A DNA stretch of 64,000 nt, from assembly GCA_024693715.1 (NCBI GenBank), contig JAILKS010000034.1, forward strand, positions 62,001 through 126,000, read 5' to 3'. The DNA comes from Treponema sp. Lineage in GTDB: Bacteria > Spirochaetota > Spirochaetia > Treponematales > Treponemataceae. The notes beneath the pieces are model-generated. The model did no database searches. It saw only the letters and a program-made list of their open reading frames with translations, and was not told the DNA's origin. Below, piece after piece: positions 16,576 to 26,500 of the stretch; position 1 is the stretch's first letter; every line of letters starts with the position of its first letter. Position numbers and translations under genes: made by a program.

Positions 16576-19143
16576 TTATTCTCCCGCTTCTGAAGAAGCT
16601 TCTTTTTTCTTATCTGCTTTTTTTGCAGCTTCTGCTTCTTCTTCTGCAATAGTTTTACCAAGCTTCTTTGCAACTTCAATTATTTCGAATATTTCAAGTT
16701 TATCATCAACTTTAATATCCTGCCAGTTTTCAAGACCGATACCACATTCATAACCTGTACCGACTTCTTTTACATCATCCTTAAATCTCTTAAGAGATGA
16801 TATTTTTCCTGTAAATATAACAATTCCTTCACGTACAAGATGAACGCTTGCATTTCTTCGAACAACACCTTCAGAAACAGAACATCCTGCAATAATACCG
16901 ATTTTTGGAACCTTGAATGTATTTCTGACTTCAACCATACCGATAACTTCTTCTTTTGTATCAGGCTGAAGCATACCTTCCATTGCCTGCTGAATTTCTT
17001 CAACACACTTATAAATGATATTATATTTTCGGATTTCTACCTGCTCCTGCTCTGCCAAAGCTTTTGCCTTTGGAGTAGGACGTACATTAAATCCAATGAT
17101 GATTGCATTAGAGTCAGCTGCGGCAAGAGTAACATCGGATTCATTAATTGCACCGGCACTTGAGTGAATGACAGAAAGTCTGATTTCACGAGTTGAAAGC
17201 TTTTCAAGAGAAGCCTTAAGTGCTTCTGCAGAACCCTGAAGGTCTGCTTTAATGATAACCTTAAATTCTTTTACTTCACTTTCAGCAATATCTGTATAAA
17301 GTGATTCAAGAGTTGTTTTCTTAACTGCCTTGGCTGCTTCAAAACGTTTCAATTCCTGGCGTTTTGTTGAGATTGCTCGTGCATCTTTTTCTGTTTCAGT
17401 TACCTGGAACGGATCACCTGCATTAGGCATTTCTTCCATACCGAGAACTTCTACAGGAGTAGATGGGCCTGCTTCCTGAATACGGCGGCCTCTGTCATCA
17501 AACATAGCGCGTACACGACCGGAATAAATACCTGCAACAAAAGGATCACCCTGTCTGAGACATCCTCTCTGAATGATTACAGAAGATACAACACCTCTAC
17601 CCTGATCAACGCGTGATTCAAGAAGTTTACCTTCTGCACGACATTCATCATTTGCCCTTAATTCAAGCATTTCTGCCTGTAAAAGAATTGCTTCAAGAAG
17701 ATCATTAATACCTTCTTTTTTCAAAGCAGAAATATGAACATACTGAGTATCTCCACCCCATTCTTCAGGAGTTAATCCAAGTTCAGAAAGCTGTGTTTTT
17801 ACTCTATCAGGATTTGCTTCAGGTTTATCAACCTTATTAACAGCAACAATAATAGGAACCTTTGCATCCTTCGCATGACTTATAGCTTCAAGTGTCTGAG
17901 GCATTACACCATCATCAGCGGCAACAACAAGTACAACTATATCTGTTACCTGAGCACCTCTTGCACGCATCATTGTAAATGCTTCATGTCCCGGAGTATC
18001 AAGGAATGTAATTTTTCCTTTTGGAGTTGATACAGAATAAGCACCGATTGACTGTGTAATACCACCTGCTTCTCCTGCCGCAACATTCGCATGACGAATT
18101 GCATCAAGAGTTTTAGTTTTACCGTGGTCAACGTGTCCCATTACCGTAACAATTGGAGGACGAAGCTTTAATTCAACTCCATCATCTTTATCACTTTCAA
18201 TTACAGTTTCATCATAAAGAGAAACAAGATGAACTTCACAACCATATTCTGCGGCAAGCAAGGTGGCAGTGTCTGAATCGATAGACTGTGTGATTGTTAC
18301 CATCATTCCCATGCCCATAAGCTTGGCAATAACTTCACTTGCTTTCAAGTTCATCTTTCTTGCAAGGTCTGAAACAGAAATTGTTTCCATAATATCAATT
18401 GATTTTGGAACAACGCTTACAGGAGTTTCAACCTTCTTTTTCTGTTCAAAGAATTTATCATCGTACTGTTCTTCATCTTTACGATTATAAATCTGTTTCT
18501 TACCCTTGAACTGCTTTTTAGTAGACTGTCTTCCCTGATCAATTGGCGGTACAGAAGCGACATTTGTCTGTCTGCCTCTAAAGCCACCATTCTGACCATT
18601 TGAAAAGCGCTGCATATTTCCGTTTTGACCGGCTTTACCCTGTCTGTTTCCATCCTTATTAAAGCCGTTTTTATTAAAGCCCTGACGGTTATTATCTCTT
18701 TCTCTATTCTGATATCCCTGACGAGCCTGTGCACCACTAAAACCCGATGCCTGTCCTTCCTTATGGTATGAACGATTTACACCGGCATCCTTTTTATTGG
18801 CAAAATTACCTTTACCATTCTGTCGGGCCTTATTATCAGAAAGATTTCCTGCCTTAACATTCGGACGTGACGGATTTAATTCAAAGGTTTGTTTCTTAGG
18901 TTCAACAATTTCCTTGCTTTCATCCTTTTTAAGATCAACATCATGAGAGGCTTCTTTAGATTCACTTTTCTTAACAACAATATTCTTTTTCTGAGAATCT
19001 GTTTGTTTAACTGGAGCAGTCGTCTTTTTCTTTACTACAACAACACGTTTTTTTTCTGTGTTTAAAGAATTATCTTTTTCAGGACTTTTCTGCTGCTTTT
19101 TGTGAACTACAACTGCTGGCTTTTTTTCATTTTCTTCTGCCAT
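16576..19143 (-). CDS. infB: Translation initiation factor IF-2
   Basis: GTPase that brings fMet-tRNA to the 30S subunit. At 855 residues it has a long disordered N-terminus: a Lys-rich part at about 1-100, then an Asn/Gly/Arg/Gln-rich part at about 105-215. An IF2 N-terminal helical domain lies near 255-305. The G domain has G1 GHVDHGKT near 336-343, then DTPGHEAF and NKVD. The domain II, III and IV regions follow, ending with a normal C-terminal domain (GYECGIGLENW) and an acidic/basic tail. It lies 8 bases after nusA and 2 bases before rbfA. Confidence 0.98.
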   Translation of the reverse strand: MAEENEKKPAVVVHKKQQKSPEKDNSLNTEKKRVVVVKKKTTAPVKQTDSQKKNIVVKKSESKEASHDVDLKKDESKEIVEPKKQTFELNPSRPNVKAGNLSDNKARQNGKGNFANKKDAGVNRSYHKEGQASGFSGAQARQGYQNRERDNNRQGFNKNGFNKDGNRQGKAGQNGNMQRFSNGQNGGFRGRQTNVASVPPIDQGRQSTKKQFKGKKQIYNRKDEEQYDDKFFEQKKKVETPVSVVPKSIDIMETISVSDLARKMNLKASEVIAKLMGMGMMVTITQSIDSDTATLLAAEYGCEVHLVSLYDETVIESDKDDGVELKLRPPIVTVMGHVDHGKTKTLDAIRHANVAAGEAGGITQSIGAYSVSTPKGKITFLDTPGHEAFTMMRARGAQVTDIVVLVVAADDGVMPQTLEAISHAKDAKVPIIVAVNKVDKPEANPDRVKTQLSELGLTPEEWGGDTQYVHISALKKEGINDLLEAILLQAEMLELRANDECRAEGKLLESRVDQGRGVVSSVIIQRGCLRQGDPFVAGIYSGRVRAMFDDRGRRIQEAGPSTPVEVLGMEEMPNAGDPFQVTETEKDARAISTKRQELKRFEAAKAVKKTTLESLYTDIAESEVKEFKVIIKADLQGSAEALKASLEKLSTREIRLSVIHSSAGAINESDVTLAAADSNAIIIGFNVRPTPKAKALAEQEQVEIRKYNIIYKCVEEIQQAMEGMLQPDTKEEVIGMVEVRNTFKVPKIGIIAGCSVSEGVVRRNASVHLVREGIVIFTGKISSLKRFKDDVKEVGTGYECGIGLENWQDIKVDDKLEIFEIIEVAKKLGKTIAEEEAEAAKKADKKKEASSEAGE

Positions 19144-19151
19144 AAATTATC

Positions 19152-20618
19152 CTATTCCCCATCCTCTTCAAATTCAAATTCTACGCCACAATTCGGACAT
19201 TGTGTCATATCAAGAGTAATCTTTGCACCACATTCAGGACAGAAATATTCTTCAGCTTCATCAGAGTGTGCCTTTTCTGTTTTTTCTTCTGACTGGTCAG
19301 ATTCCTCTTCATCAACAAATTCTACATTTTCATTAATAAGTGCATTTACTGCATCAAGATCTTCTTTTGAAATACCTTCGAAATTAATTGTACCGTTATC
19401 ATAAGCTTCCACGAAGTCTTCAATCTGTTCAATTCCATTTTCTTTCAAAACTGCAGCAACATTAGCATCAACATTCGGTAATTCAGCAATAGTAGTAATT
19501 TCATCATATGCAGCTTCATCAGAGAAAAGATTCTGTGCAGTCTGAACTGTTGCAATATTAGAAAGATCCATTTCAGCAGCCTGTTCAACTGTCTTAACAT
19601 CGATGTTCCAGTCACAAAGCTTGTTTGCAAGACGAACATTCTGTCCCTGTTTACCGATTGCAAGAGAGAACTGTGTATCATCAACAATTGCAAGAGCCTG
19701 ACGTTTATCTGCATCAAGAATAAGAACCCTCTGAACCTGAGCAGGAGAAAGAGCATTCTTTATAAATACTGTAGGATCCGGATCCCATTTAAGAACATCA
19801 ATTTTTTCGTTCAATAACTCACGGATTACATTCTGAATACGAACACCTTTTAAACCTACACATGCGCCTACAGGATCAATTTCTTCCTTCTTTGTGTAAA
19901 CAGCAATTTTGGTTCTGTAACCGGCATCGCGTACAATCTTAGTAATTTCAATAGTACCGTCAGCAATTTCAGGTACTTCTTTTTCAAGAATTGAACTTAC
20001 AAGCTTAGGATCTGTTCTTGAAAGAATAAGCTGGATTCCTGATGATGTAGGTTTAATATCAACAATCAAAGCCTTGATTCTGTCATTCTTTTCGTAAAAT
20101 TCAAGCTTCGACTGATATTTTACAGGAAGGATTCCTTCAATACGACCGGCATTCCCTAAATCAACATAGATATTACCATTTCTTTCACGCTGATAATATC
20201 CGATTATTATTTCGCCGACCTTATCCTTATATTCATTCATAAGGGAAGTCTTTACACTTTCATTCAAGCCCTGATGTGCTGTCTGTTTTCCTGTTGAAAC
20301 TGCAGAACGTTCAAAATCAACCTTCGGATCAAGAAGAATATCAATTTCATCACCTTCTTCAACATCACCTGCAAGTTCCTTTGCTTCTTCAAGTTCAATT
20401 TCCTTTACAGGATCATAAACACCATCTAATACAGTTTTTCTTGCATATATAGAAACATCTGACATGTCATCGTTGAATTTTACGATAGCATTCTCATCTG
20501 TTCCAAAAGTTTTCTTATAAGCTGCTTTTAAAGCTCTTTCAATAGTCTGCCTTACTGAATCTTCAGAACAACCTTTTTCCTGAATCAGCTGGCGGATAGC
20601 TTCTGCCATTTCTGACAT
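19152..20618 (-). CDS. nusA: Transcription termination/antitermination factor NusA with C-terminal zinc ribbon
   Basis: Binds RNA polymerase and modulates pausing, termination and antitermination. The N-terminal domain (about 1-125), S1 domain (about 130-200) and two KH domains (about 205-345, including GQNVRLA) are recognisable. A helix-hairpin-helix-like region follows at about 370-430 with the pattern TTIAELPNVDANV. The last 31 residues hold CPEC ... CPNC (Cys460, 463, 474, 477), a probable zinc ribbon that E. coli and B. subtilis NusA lack. The 488-residue length fits a NusA with such extras. It lies 2 bases after rimP. Confidence 0.96.
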   Translation of the reverse strand: MSEMAEAIRQLIQEKGCSEDSVRQTIERALKAAYKKTFGTDENAIVKFNDDMSDVSIYARKTVLDGVYDPVKEIELEEAKELAGDVEEGDEIDILLDPKVDFERSAVSTGKQTAHQGLNESVKTSLMNEYKDKVGEIIIGYYQRERNGNIYVDLGNAGRIEGILPVKYQSKLEFYEKNDRIKALIVDIKPTSSGIQLILSRTDPKLVSSILEKEVPEIADGTIEITKIVRDAGYRTKIAVYTKKEEIDPVGACVGLKGVRIQNVIRELLNEKIDVLKWDPDPTVFIKNALSPAQVQRVLILDADKRQALAIVDDTQFSLAIGKQGQNVRLANKLCDWNIDVKTVEQAAEMDLSNIATVQTAQNLFSDEAAYDEITTIAELPNVDANVAAVLKENGIEQIEDFVEAYDNGTINFEGISKEDLDAVNALINENVEFVDEEESDQSEEKTEKAHSDEAEEYFCPECGAKITLDMTQCPNCGVEFEFEEDGE

Positions 20619-20620
20619 TT

Positions 20621-21094
20621 TTAAGCCTCCTCTTTAGTATAAATAAATTTTGCTTTTGCTATATCTTCATAAGAAACAGTTCTTTTCTCTTTATTGTCTG
20701 TTTCTAAGGTTACACTTTTATTGTCTGCAGATAAAATCTTTCCGCTAACCCAGTCAGTTACTGTTTTATCCCAGACTCTAACATCACGGCCTGTAAAAAT
20801 TGAAAACTCTCTTGCATTTTTTATGTTATGTTCAATACCAGGGCTTGTTAATTCCATGGAAGTATCTTCAGTTCCAAGCAGAGCCTGTAAACGTGAAAGA
20901 AGAGCCCTATGAACCTTTGCACAGTCATTTACACTGATATTTACATCAGGCTCAGAACCGGCAATCATTGCAGAAATCTTTGTGATAGTTTTGGAAGGAA
21001 CAATCTTCAAATCAACAAGCTTAAAATTCATCCCTTCAACTAACGCAGAGCATTCCTTAAAATATTTAATTTCACTGAAATCTGTATATTCCAT
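20621..21094 (-). CDS. rimP: Ribosome maturation factor RimP
   Basis: A 157-residue protein helping 30S assembly. The two-domain layout and the central pattern SPGIEHNIKNAREF (SPG then R-F) are typical of RimP. It is the first gene of the rimP-nusA-infB-rbfA operon. Upstream on the same strand are a promoter and a terminator hairpin 24 bases before the ATG. The Shine-Dalgarno is weak (AGGA). Confidence 0.93.
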   Translation of the reverse strand: MEYTDFSEIKYFKECSALVEGMNFKLVDLKIVPSKTITKISAMIAGSEPDVNISVNDCAKVHRALLSRLQALLGTEDTSMELTSPGIEHNIKNAREFSIFTGRDVRVWDKTVTDWVSGKILSADNKSVTLETDNKEKRTVSYEDIAKAKFIYTKEEA

Positions 21095-21117
21095 ATATTC
21101 CTATTAACCTGAACACC

Positions 21118-21147
21118 AAAAAAAAAGGACTCGGAAAAGCCGAATCC
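21118..21147 (-). terminator. Intrinsic terminator in the rimP-nusA leader (possible attenuator)
   Basis: On the minus strand an 8-bp stem (one G-U pair; plus-strand bases 21127-21134 with 21140-21147) is followed by nine U (21126-21118). No minus-strand gene precedes it within the window, since 21282 onward is plus. It lies between the predicted promoter and rimP, so it can act as a leader terminator for the operon. Confidence 0.65.
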
Positions 21148-21179
21148 ATTTTTAATATAAAATTAAAGATGTTAACTAT

Positions 21180-21208
21180 AAAATAACGTTTTTTTTAACG
21201 ATTGTCAA
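21180..21208 (-). promoter_or_regulatory. Promoter of the rimP-nusA-infB-rbfA operon
   Basis: On the minus strand TTGACA (21208-21203), 17-base spacer, TATTTT (21185-21180). The predicted start near 21173 gives a leader of about 80 bases that includes the terminator hairpin. Confidence 0.6.
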
Positions 21209-21246
21209 GCACGGATGAATTTATATAGAGAAAATATATTTTTTTG

Positions 21247-21276
21247 TTGACGAAGCGTATTTTTCAGACTTAAAAT
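21247..21276 (+). promoter_or_regulatory. Promoter of the E2-like gene; possible leaderless start
   Basis: TTGACG (21247-21252), 18-base spacer, TAAAAT (21271-21276). The -10 ends only 5 bases before the ATG at 21282, which has no Shine-Dalgarno, so the transcript may begin at or next to the start codon. Confidence 0.55.
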
Positions 21277-21281
21277 AAAAT

Positions 21282-22175
21282 ATGAGTGACAAAATAAAAA
21301 AAAGAAGACGACGGCTGGGTGACAGACCCGAGGGCAGAAGACTTCGTACATTAGAACCAATCAACGTAATAATTCCATTCATAATGAAAACCAGAAATGA
21401 TGCCAGTAACCTTTTCAGTGATGCTATTGAACTTTCGGCAATAAAAAAATATGTTCATGAAAAACGACATCAGGGAAAAGCAGGCTATAATGCAATGCAT
21501 GTTCTTGTTGCTTCCTACATCAGAAGTGTAGCAAAAAATCCAGGAATAAACAGATTTATAAACGGATACAGGATTTTTGCCAGAAAAAACATACAGGTAA
21601 TAATGGAAGTTAAAAAAGAACTTTCGCTGAATGCTCCTGCAACCATGTTAAAATTCAATTTTACTCCGGAAGCAACAGCCGATGAAGTTTATGAAAACAT
21701 GAATTCTAAAATCATGGAATATAAAAATGCAGAAGAAAAAAAATCATCCTTCGAAAAAGTAACAGGGATTCTCTGCAGTTTTCCGCGATGGATTTTTAAA
21801 ATGGCAATCGGTCTTTTAAAATTACTTGACTATTACGGAAAAATTCCTAAATTTCTGATTAATATAAGTCCTTTTCACGGTTCGCTTGTAATTACATCAA
21901 TGGCAAGTCTGAACATTCCTTCTATTTATCATCATCTGTATAATTTTGGAAATGTTCCTATGTTCATTTCCTTCAGTACGGCAAGACATGAAAATGCTGT
22001 CGATAAAAACGGAGAGCTTTTAAAAAAACATTTTCTTGACATTAAGATTACGACAGATGAAAGGATATGCGACGGACAGTATTTTGCATCGGCTCTTCAT
22101 GAATTAAGAAGATGTCTTAACAATCCTCATCTTCTTGATAATCCGCCGGATGAAGTTGTTGAAGATATAGATTAA
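21282..22175 (+). CDS. 2-oxoacid dehydrogenase E2 catalytic-domain-like protein, catalytic His missing
   Basis: A 297-residue protein with the chloramphenicol-acetyltransferase/E2 catalytic fold by eye. The segment FGNVPMFISFS followed by KKHFLDIKITTDERICDG aligns well with the E2 C-terminal signature (VPMFVSIG ... FDHRxxDG). The catalytic His of the DHRxxDG motif is Glu260 here. There is no lipoyl or E1/E3-binding domain; the first 25 residues are very basic (KKRRRRLGDRPEGRR). A central hydrophobic stretch lies near 160-185. It is a single gene between two promoters, not near other dehydrogenase-complex genes. It may be a non-catalytic or altered acyltransferase. Confidence 0.7.
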   Translation: MSDKIKKRRRRLGDRPEGRRLRTLEPINVIIPFIMKTRNDASNLFSDAIELSAIKKYVHEKRHQGKAGYNAMHVLVASYIRSVAKNPGINRFINGYRIFARKNIQVIMEVKKELSLNAPATMLKFNFTPEATADEVYENMNSKIMEYKNAEEKKSSFEKVTGILCSFPRWIFKMAIGLLKLLDYYGKIPKFLINISPFHGSLVITSMASLNIPSIYHHLYNFGNVPMFISFSTARHENAVDKNGELLKKHFLDIKITTDERICDGQYFASALHELRRCLNNPHLLDNPPDEVVEDID

Positions 22176-22207
22176 GAATAAAAGATAAAAACTGTTTTTA
22201 ATCTATC

Positions 22208-22236
22208 TTGAATTATCCGCATTTTAGCATTAGAAT
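22208..22236 (+). promoter_or_regulatory. Promoter of the MFS transporter gene
   Basis: TTGAAT (22208-22213), 17-base spacer, TAGAAT (22231-22236). The predicted start near 22243 precedes a clear AGAGGA Shine-Dalgarno. Confidence 0.6.
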
Positions 22237-22272
22237 ATTTTAATCATAAAAAAATTCAGAGGATTTTTTAAA

Positions 22273-23568
22273 ATGAAAAACATTCAGAACAAATGGTTAA
22301 GAGGAGCAATTCCTGCCCTTCTTCTTCATTGCAGTATCGGTACGGTATACTGCTGGTCAATCTTCAGCCAGGAAATTGCTGACTACATCGGTTTTTCAAA
22401 AGGTGCAGTAGAATGGGCTTTCAGCTTTGCAATTTTCTTCCTTGGAATGTCAGCTGCTTTCTTAGGCAGCCTTGTAGAAAAGAATATTCATAAGTCATCA
22501 CTTATAGCAGCAATCACATTTGCTCTTGGTATGGCTGGAACAGGCTTCTTTATCTGGTACGGAGGAACTCACCAGCACAGCGTACTTTCATTAATCGGTA
22601 TTTATATTTCATACGGATTTATAATGGGAATAGGACTTGGAACAGGTTATCTTTCTCCTGTAAAAACTCTGATGCTCTGGTTTCAGGATAAAAAGGGTCT
22701 TGCAACAGGTCTTGCAGTAGCAGGTTTCGGTGCTGCTAAAGCAATTGCTTCTCCTATCATGAGCAGAATGCTTAAAGGTCTTGGAGATGGTGGTGTTTAT
22801 AAAATGTTCTATATTCTTGCACTGGTTTATTTTGTAATGATGATGCTTGGTCACTTTATGCTTGCAAAACCGGAAGGCTGGATAGAGCCACAGAAAAAAT
22901 CAAAGGAAGAAGGAATTATTGCTACACTTAAAACAGAACCTATCGCTTCTTACATAGGTATCTGGCTCATGTTCTATATCAACATTACGTGCGGTCTTGC
23001 AATTATTTCTCAGGAAAAAATGATTGTAAAATGCGTAGGACTTGGCGCTTTTGCAGGAATTATTTCCACTATTTCTGCTTTGTTCAATGCAGGCGGACGT
23101 TTAGGTTTTTCTGCCTGGGCAGATAAAATGAAAGACAGAAATACTGTTTATAAATTAATTTTTGCACTTTCAATAATTTCTACATTAATTGTTTTATTCA
23201 CAAAGGGAATTGCAAATGGTGCCGGAAACGCAGCACTCATTATTTTTGTACTTGCATTAATATTTATCGTAAATGCAGGATACGGCGGCGGATTCTCTAA
23301 TGTTCCTACCCTTCTTTCAGATCACTACGGAATGGGTAACATTTCAGCAATTCATGGAATTACTCTTTCTGCATGGGCATTTGCAGGTTTAACTGGAAAT
23401 CAGATGGCATCATACATCGTAAACCATACAGGTAGCTTTATCGAAGTTGCAGGCGTAAAAGCAAATCCGACAGGATATCAGAACGTACTTATTGTAACTA
23501 CAATTTTATATGCAGTTGCAATGTGTTTGAGTCTTTTCCTTGTACGACCGATGAAAAAAGCAAAATAA
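22273..23568 (+). CDS. MFS transporter, OFA (oxalate/formate antiporter) family
   Basis: A 431-residue integral membrane protein with about 12 hydrophobic segments. The N-terminus (GTVYCWSIFSQEI) and the first-loop region followed by GTGYLSPVKT match the OFA branch of the major facilitator superfamily, whose best-known member is the Oxalobacter oxalate:formate antiporter OxlT. Many OFA members carry other monocarboxylates, and no formate- or oxalate-metabolism gene is adjacent, so the substrate is uncertain. It has its own promoter and a likely terminator located inside the end of the convergent gene. Confidence 0.88.
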   Translation: MKNIQNKWLRGAIPALLLHCSIGTVYCWSIFSQEIADYIGFSKGAVEWAFSFAIFFLGMSAAFLGSLVEKNIHKSSLIAAITFALGMAGTGFFIWYGGTHQHSVLSLIGIYISYGFIMGIGLGTGYLSPVKTLMLWFQDKKGLATGLAVAGFGAAKAIASPIMSRMLKGLGDGGVYKMFYILALVYFVMMMLGHFMLAKPEGWIEPQKKSKEEGIIATLKTEPIASYIGIWLMFYINITCGLAIISQEKMIVKCVGLGAFAGIISTISALFNAGGRLGFSAWADKMKDRNTVYKLIFALSIISTLIVLFTKGIANGAGNAALIIFVLALIFIVNAGYGGGFSNVPTLLSDHYGMGNISAIHGITLSAWAFAGLTGNQMASYIVNHTGSFIEVAGVKANPTGYQNVLIVTTILYAVAMCLSLFLVRPMKKAK

Positions 23569-23590
23569 GTTTATTAATTTTTTAATAAAA

Positions 23591-26500
23591 CTAATCATTC
23601 AGGCGGATTAAATTCATAACAAGAAGATATGAATTGTCCGCCTGTTTTGTTGAATTTATGATGAGAGAGATTTTATGATATTCCTTATTCTTAAAGCGGC
23701 TTTTGAATTCACACATAAAAGGAGTATCAGGTTCAGAAAGTACATGCGCTGCTGCATCTGAGAATATTCTTGCTTTATCCTTTGGATGAAGTAAATTATA
23801 TAAATCTTTTTCACTCCATCCTTTTACTTCTTCTTCCGTATAGCCGGTAAAGTGTATGAATTCTTTATTTACCTTGATGATACGAAGCTCGAACTGCTGT
23901 TTAGAAAGATGCTTCTCGTCAAATTTTACAAGACAGATAAGCTGACCAATTTCATCATTATCAGATTCCTGTTTAAGCTGATTTGACGTAATTCCCAGAG
24001 TTCCTTCAGATATTTTTTCATCCGTAACATCAGATAAAAGAACATACAAAAGGTGATTCGAATCATTATTTCCTATTTTCCAGATTATTGATTTTATCCA
24101 AAGAATGCTGTTTTCCGGATATTTTTTGTTCTGAGTAACACAGAATTCTTCCTTTTGAGAAACAGAAGCGACTCTAAGGATGCTTTTATAATCATTATTT
24201 CCATCTCTTTTGAGGAAGTTTTTAAGGTATTTTCTGATTTCCCTATTATCCTTGTTTTCAAGTCCAAATAATCTAAGACATTTCTGATTACATCGTAAAA
24301 GTTCAACAGAATCTGTAGTATCATTAAATTCAAGAATTGCAGCAGGTCCGGTAAACTGTTCAAACATGATGCTTTCATTCGAATCGGGATTAAAGAAATT
24401 TCTGAAATCAAAGAAAGTGCTCTGTTTATGATTTGCCTCGACCTTCGAAGTTCCATTTGATTCAAGAAGCGCTACAAACTGTTTTGAGCTTACAGGACGT
24501 GAAAAATAAAATCCCTGTAAAATATCACATCCGATTCCTTTTAAGAAAGAAACCTTTTCGTTTGACTCAACTCCTTCTGCAACCGTCAATAAATCGAGAC
24601 TATGAGCCATTCGTATTATTGAAGATACAATGTTACCACCCTTATCCATATTAGATTCATCACGAATAAATCCCATGTCAAGCTTAAGAATATCAATTGA
24701 AATATCCTTAAGAGTATTTAAAGACGAATAGCCGCTTCCAAAATCATCCATGGCGATTTTATAGCCAAGATCCTTGATTTTATTTATTCGCTCAATAATT
24801 TCATTTGAATCACTTATATAAGCGCTTTCTGTAATTTCAAAATGAATATATTCGGTAGGAATTTTATATTCATCTGTAAGACGTTTGATTGAATAAATTA
24901 AAGCATCTGATTCAAGACTGACACGTGAAATATTAATTGAAATCGGAACAAGTGGTATTCCTGATTCCATCCAGTGCTTTATAAGTGAGAAGGTTTTCTG
25001 CCATATAATTTTATCAAGAACACGAATAAAACCGTTTTTTTCTGCGACAGGAATAAATACAGATGGAAGAAGAATAGTACCGTCAGGCTTTTTCCATCGG
25101 CACAACGCTTCAGCACCGACAATTTTAAATGTCGAAGAACTGTATTGCGGTTGAAAATACATAATAAATTCATCGTTATCAAGAGCGCTTTGCATCTGTG
25201 CGGTGATTTCTGCTTCCTGAAGCATTTTATCACGATATTCCTTAGTAAAAACAGAAAATGTATTCTGAATTGAAGAAACCTGCTTATCCATAGCAATTGT
25301 CGCACAACCGAGAAGATACATAAGGTCTTCATCAGGACTTAAAGAATAAGTTATTCCAAAACGCATGGTTACTGGAATTTTCATGCCAAGAGAAGAACAA
25401 TCAAAATATTTTATATCTCTTAAACGCTGAAGATTTTCCGGTGTATTTTCTACAAAAAGCATGAAAGAACCGCCGCCTAGTCTTCCGCAAATACCGGTTG
25501 AACCTGCAACCTTTTGAAGATTACTTGAAATAATTCGCAAAACATTATCACCAATAGCAGAGCCGTACAAATCATTAATAACTTTAAAGCGGTTAATATC
25601 ACCTGTACATAAAAGAAAAGACTGATTTGGATTTTTCTGAAGAATGTTTGATGATTCCTGAATAAAAGTCGGACGGTTAGGAATTCCTGTAAGAATATCA
25701 ATTTTCAGACGATATTCCATTTCATCCTGCATGTAATGAATACAGTTTTCCTTTTTGTTATATCCGCATGCGATTGCCCTTGCCATTTCCTTGCAGCTTT
25801 TATAACCACACTGACCGCAGTTTATAGAGCGTTTTTCTTCAGTGGTCTTAAGCATTGCATTAAAAATCTCATTAAGAACATTTTTCGGTATAGTAAACGG
25901 CTGTGTGTATCTGTCTATATAAATTCGTTTAAAGTCATCGACATTTAACCCTTTAAAAAGCTCATTAAGAATATCCTGATTTTTTTCCCAGCTGTTTGCA
26001 CGGTTAAAAATTGATTTAGTTTCTTTATGAAGCTTATTTATATTTGAAACAATTTGAGAAGGCTTATAATACTTTTTATCTACACCTGCACATTCATAAC
26101 ATCCATTTAAGCAGGCTATTACTTCAGAATAAAGCGGTTGATCTTCCATGTATTCTTCACTCATCGAAAGACCAAGCATCTGGAAGGTATTAGGAGAAAG
26201 TCCAGTTAACTCCTGAATATATTCACCATAAGGTAAAAACAAAGATAAAAGGTCACGTACAGAACCCGGTAAGGTAGTAACGGCACCAATTCCTGTACTT
26301 ACAAGATCAGGTTCGGCACTTAAGCCTTCAAAGCGTTCTATATTGAAATTCAACCTGTCGATATAATTCATCATATGTTCGAAGGTCAAATTATAGTCAA
26401 TATAGTTATTTGTAGATTTAGATAATATTTCATCCTTTGCGGCAATACATGGACCGATATAAACAAACTTATTCGTATCTTTCAAATATTTTTTTGCATA

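Noticed and set aside
21072-21149. 25-codon minus-strand leader frame that begins in the terminator hairpin and overlaps rimP
   Set aside because: No Shine-Dalgarno, and the ATG and poly-Phe codons are produced by the hairpin and U run; probably chance.
23570-23589. AT-only 8-bp hairpin between the MFS gene and the convergent gene
   Set aside because: No GC pairs, and the 23601-23643 hairpin is a much better terminator.
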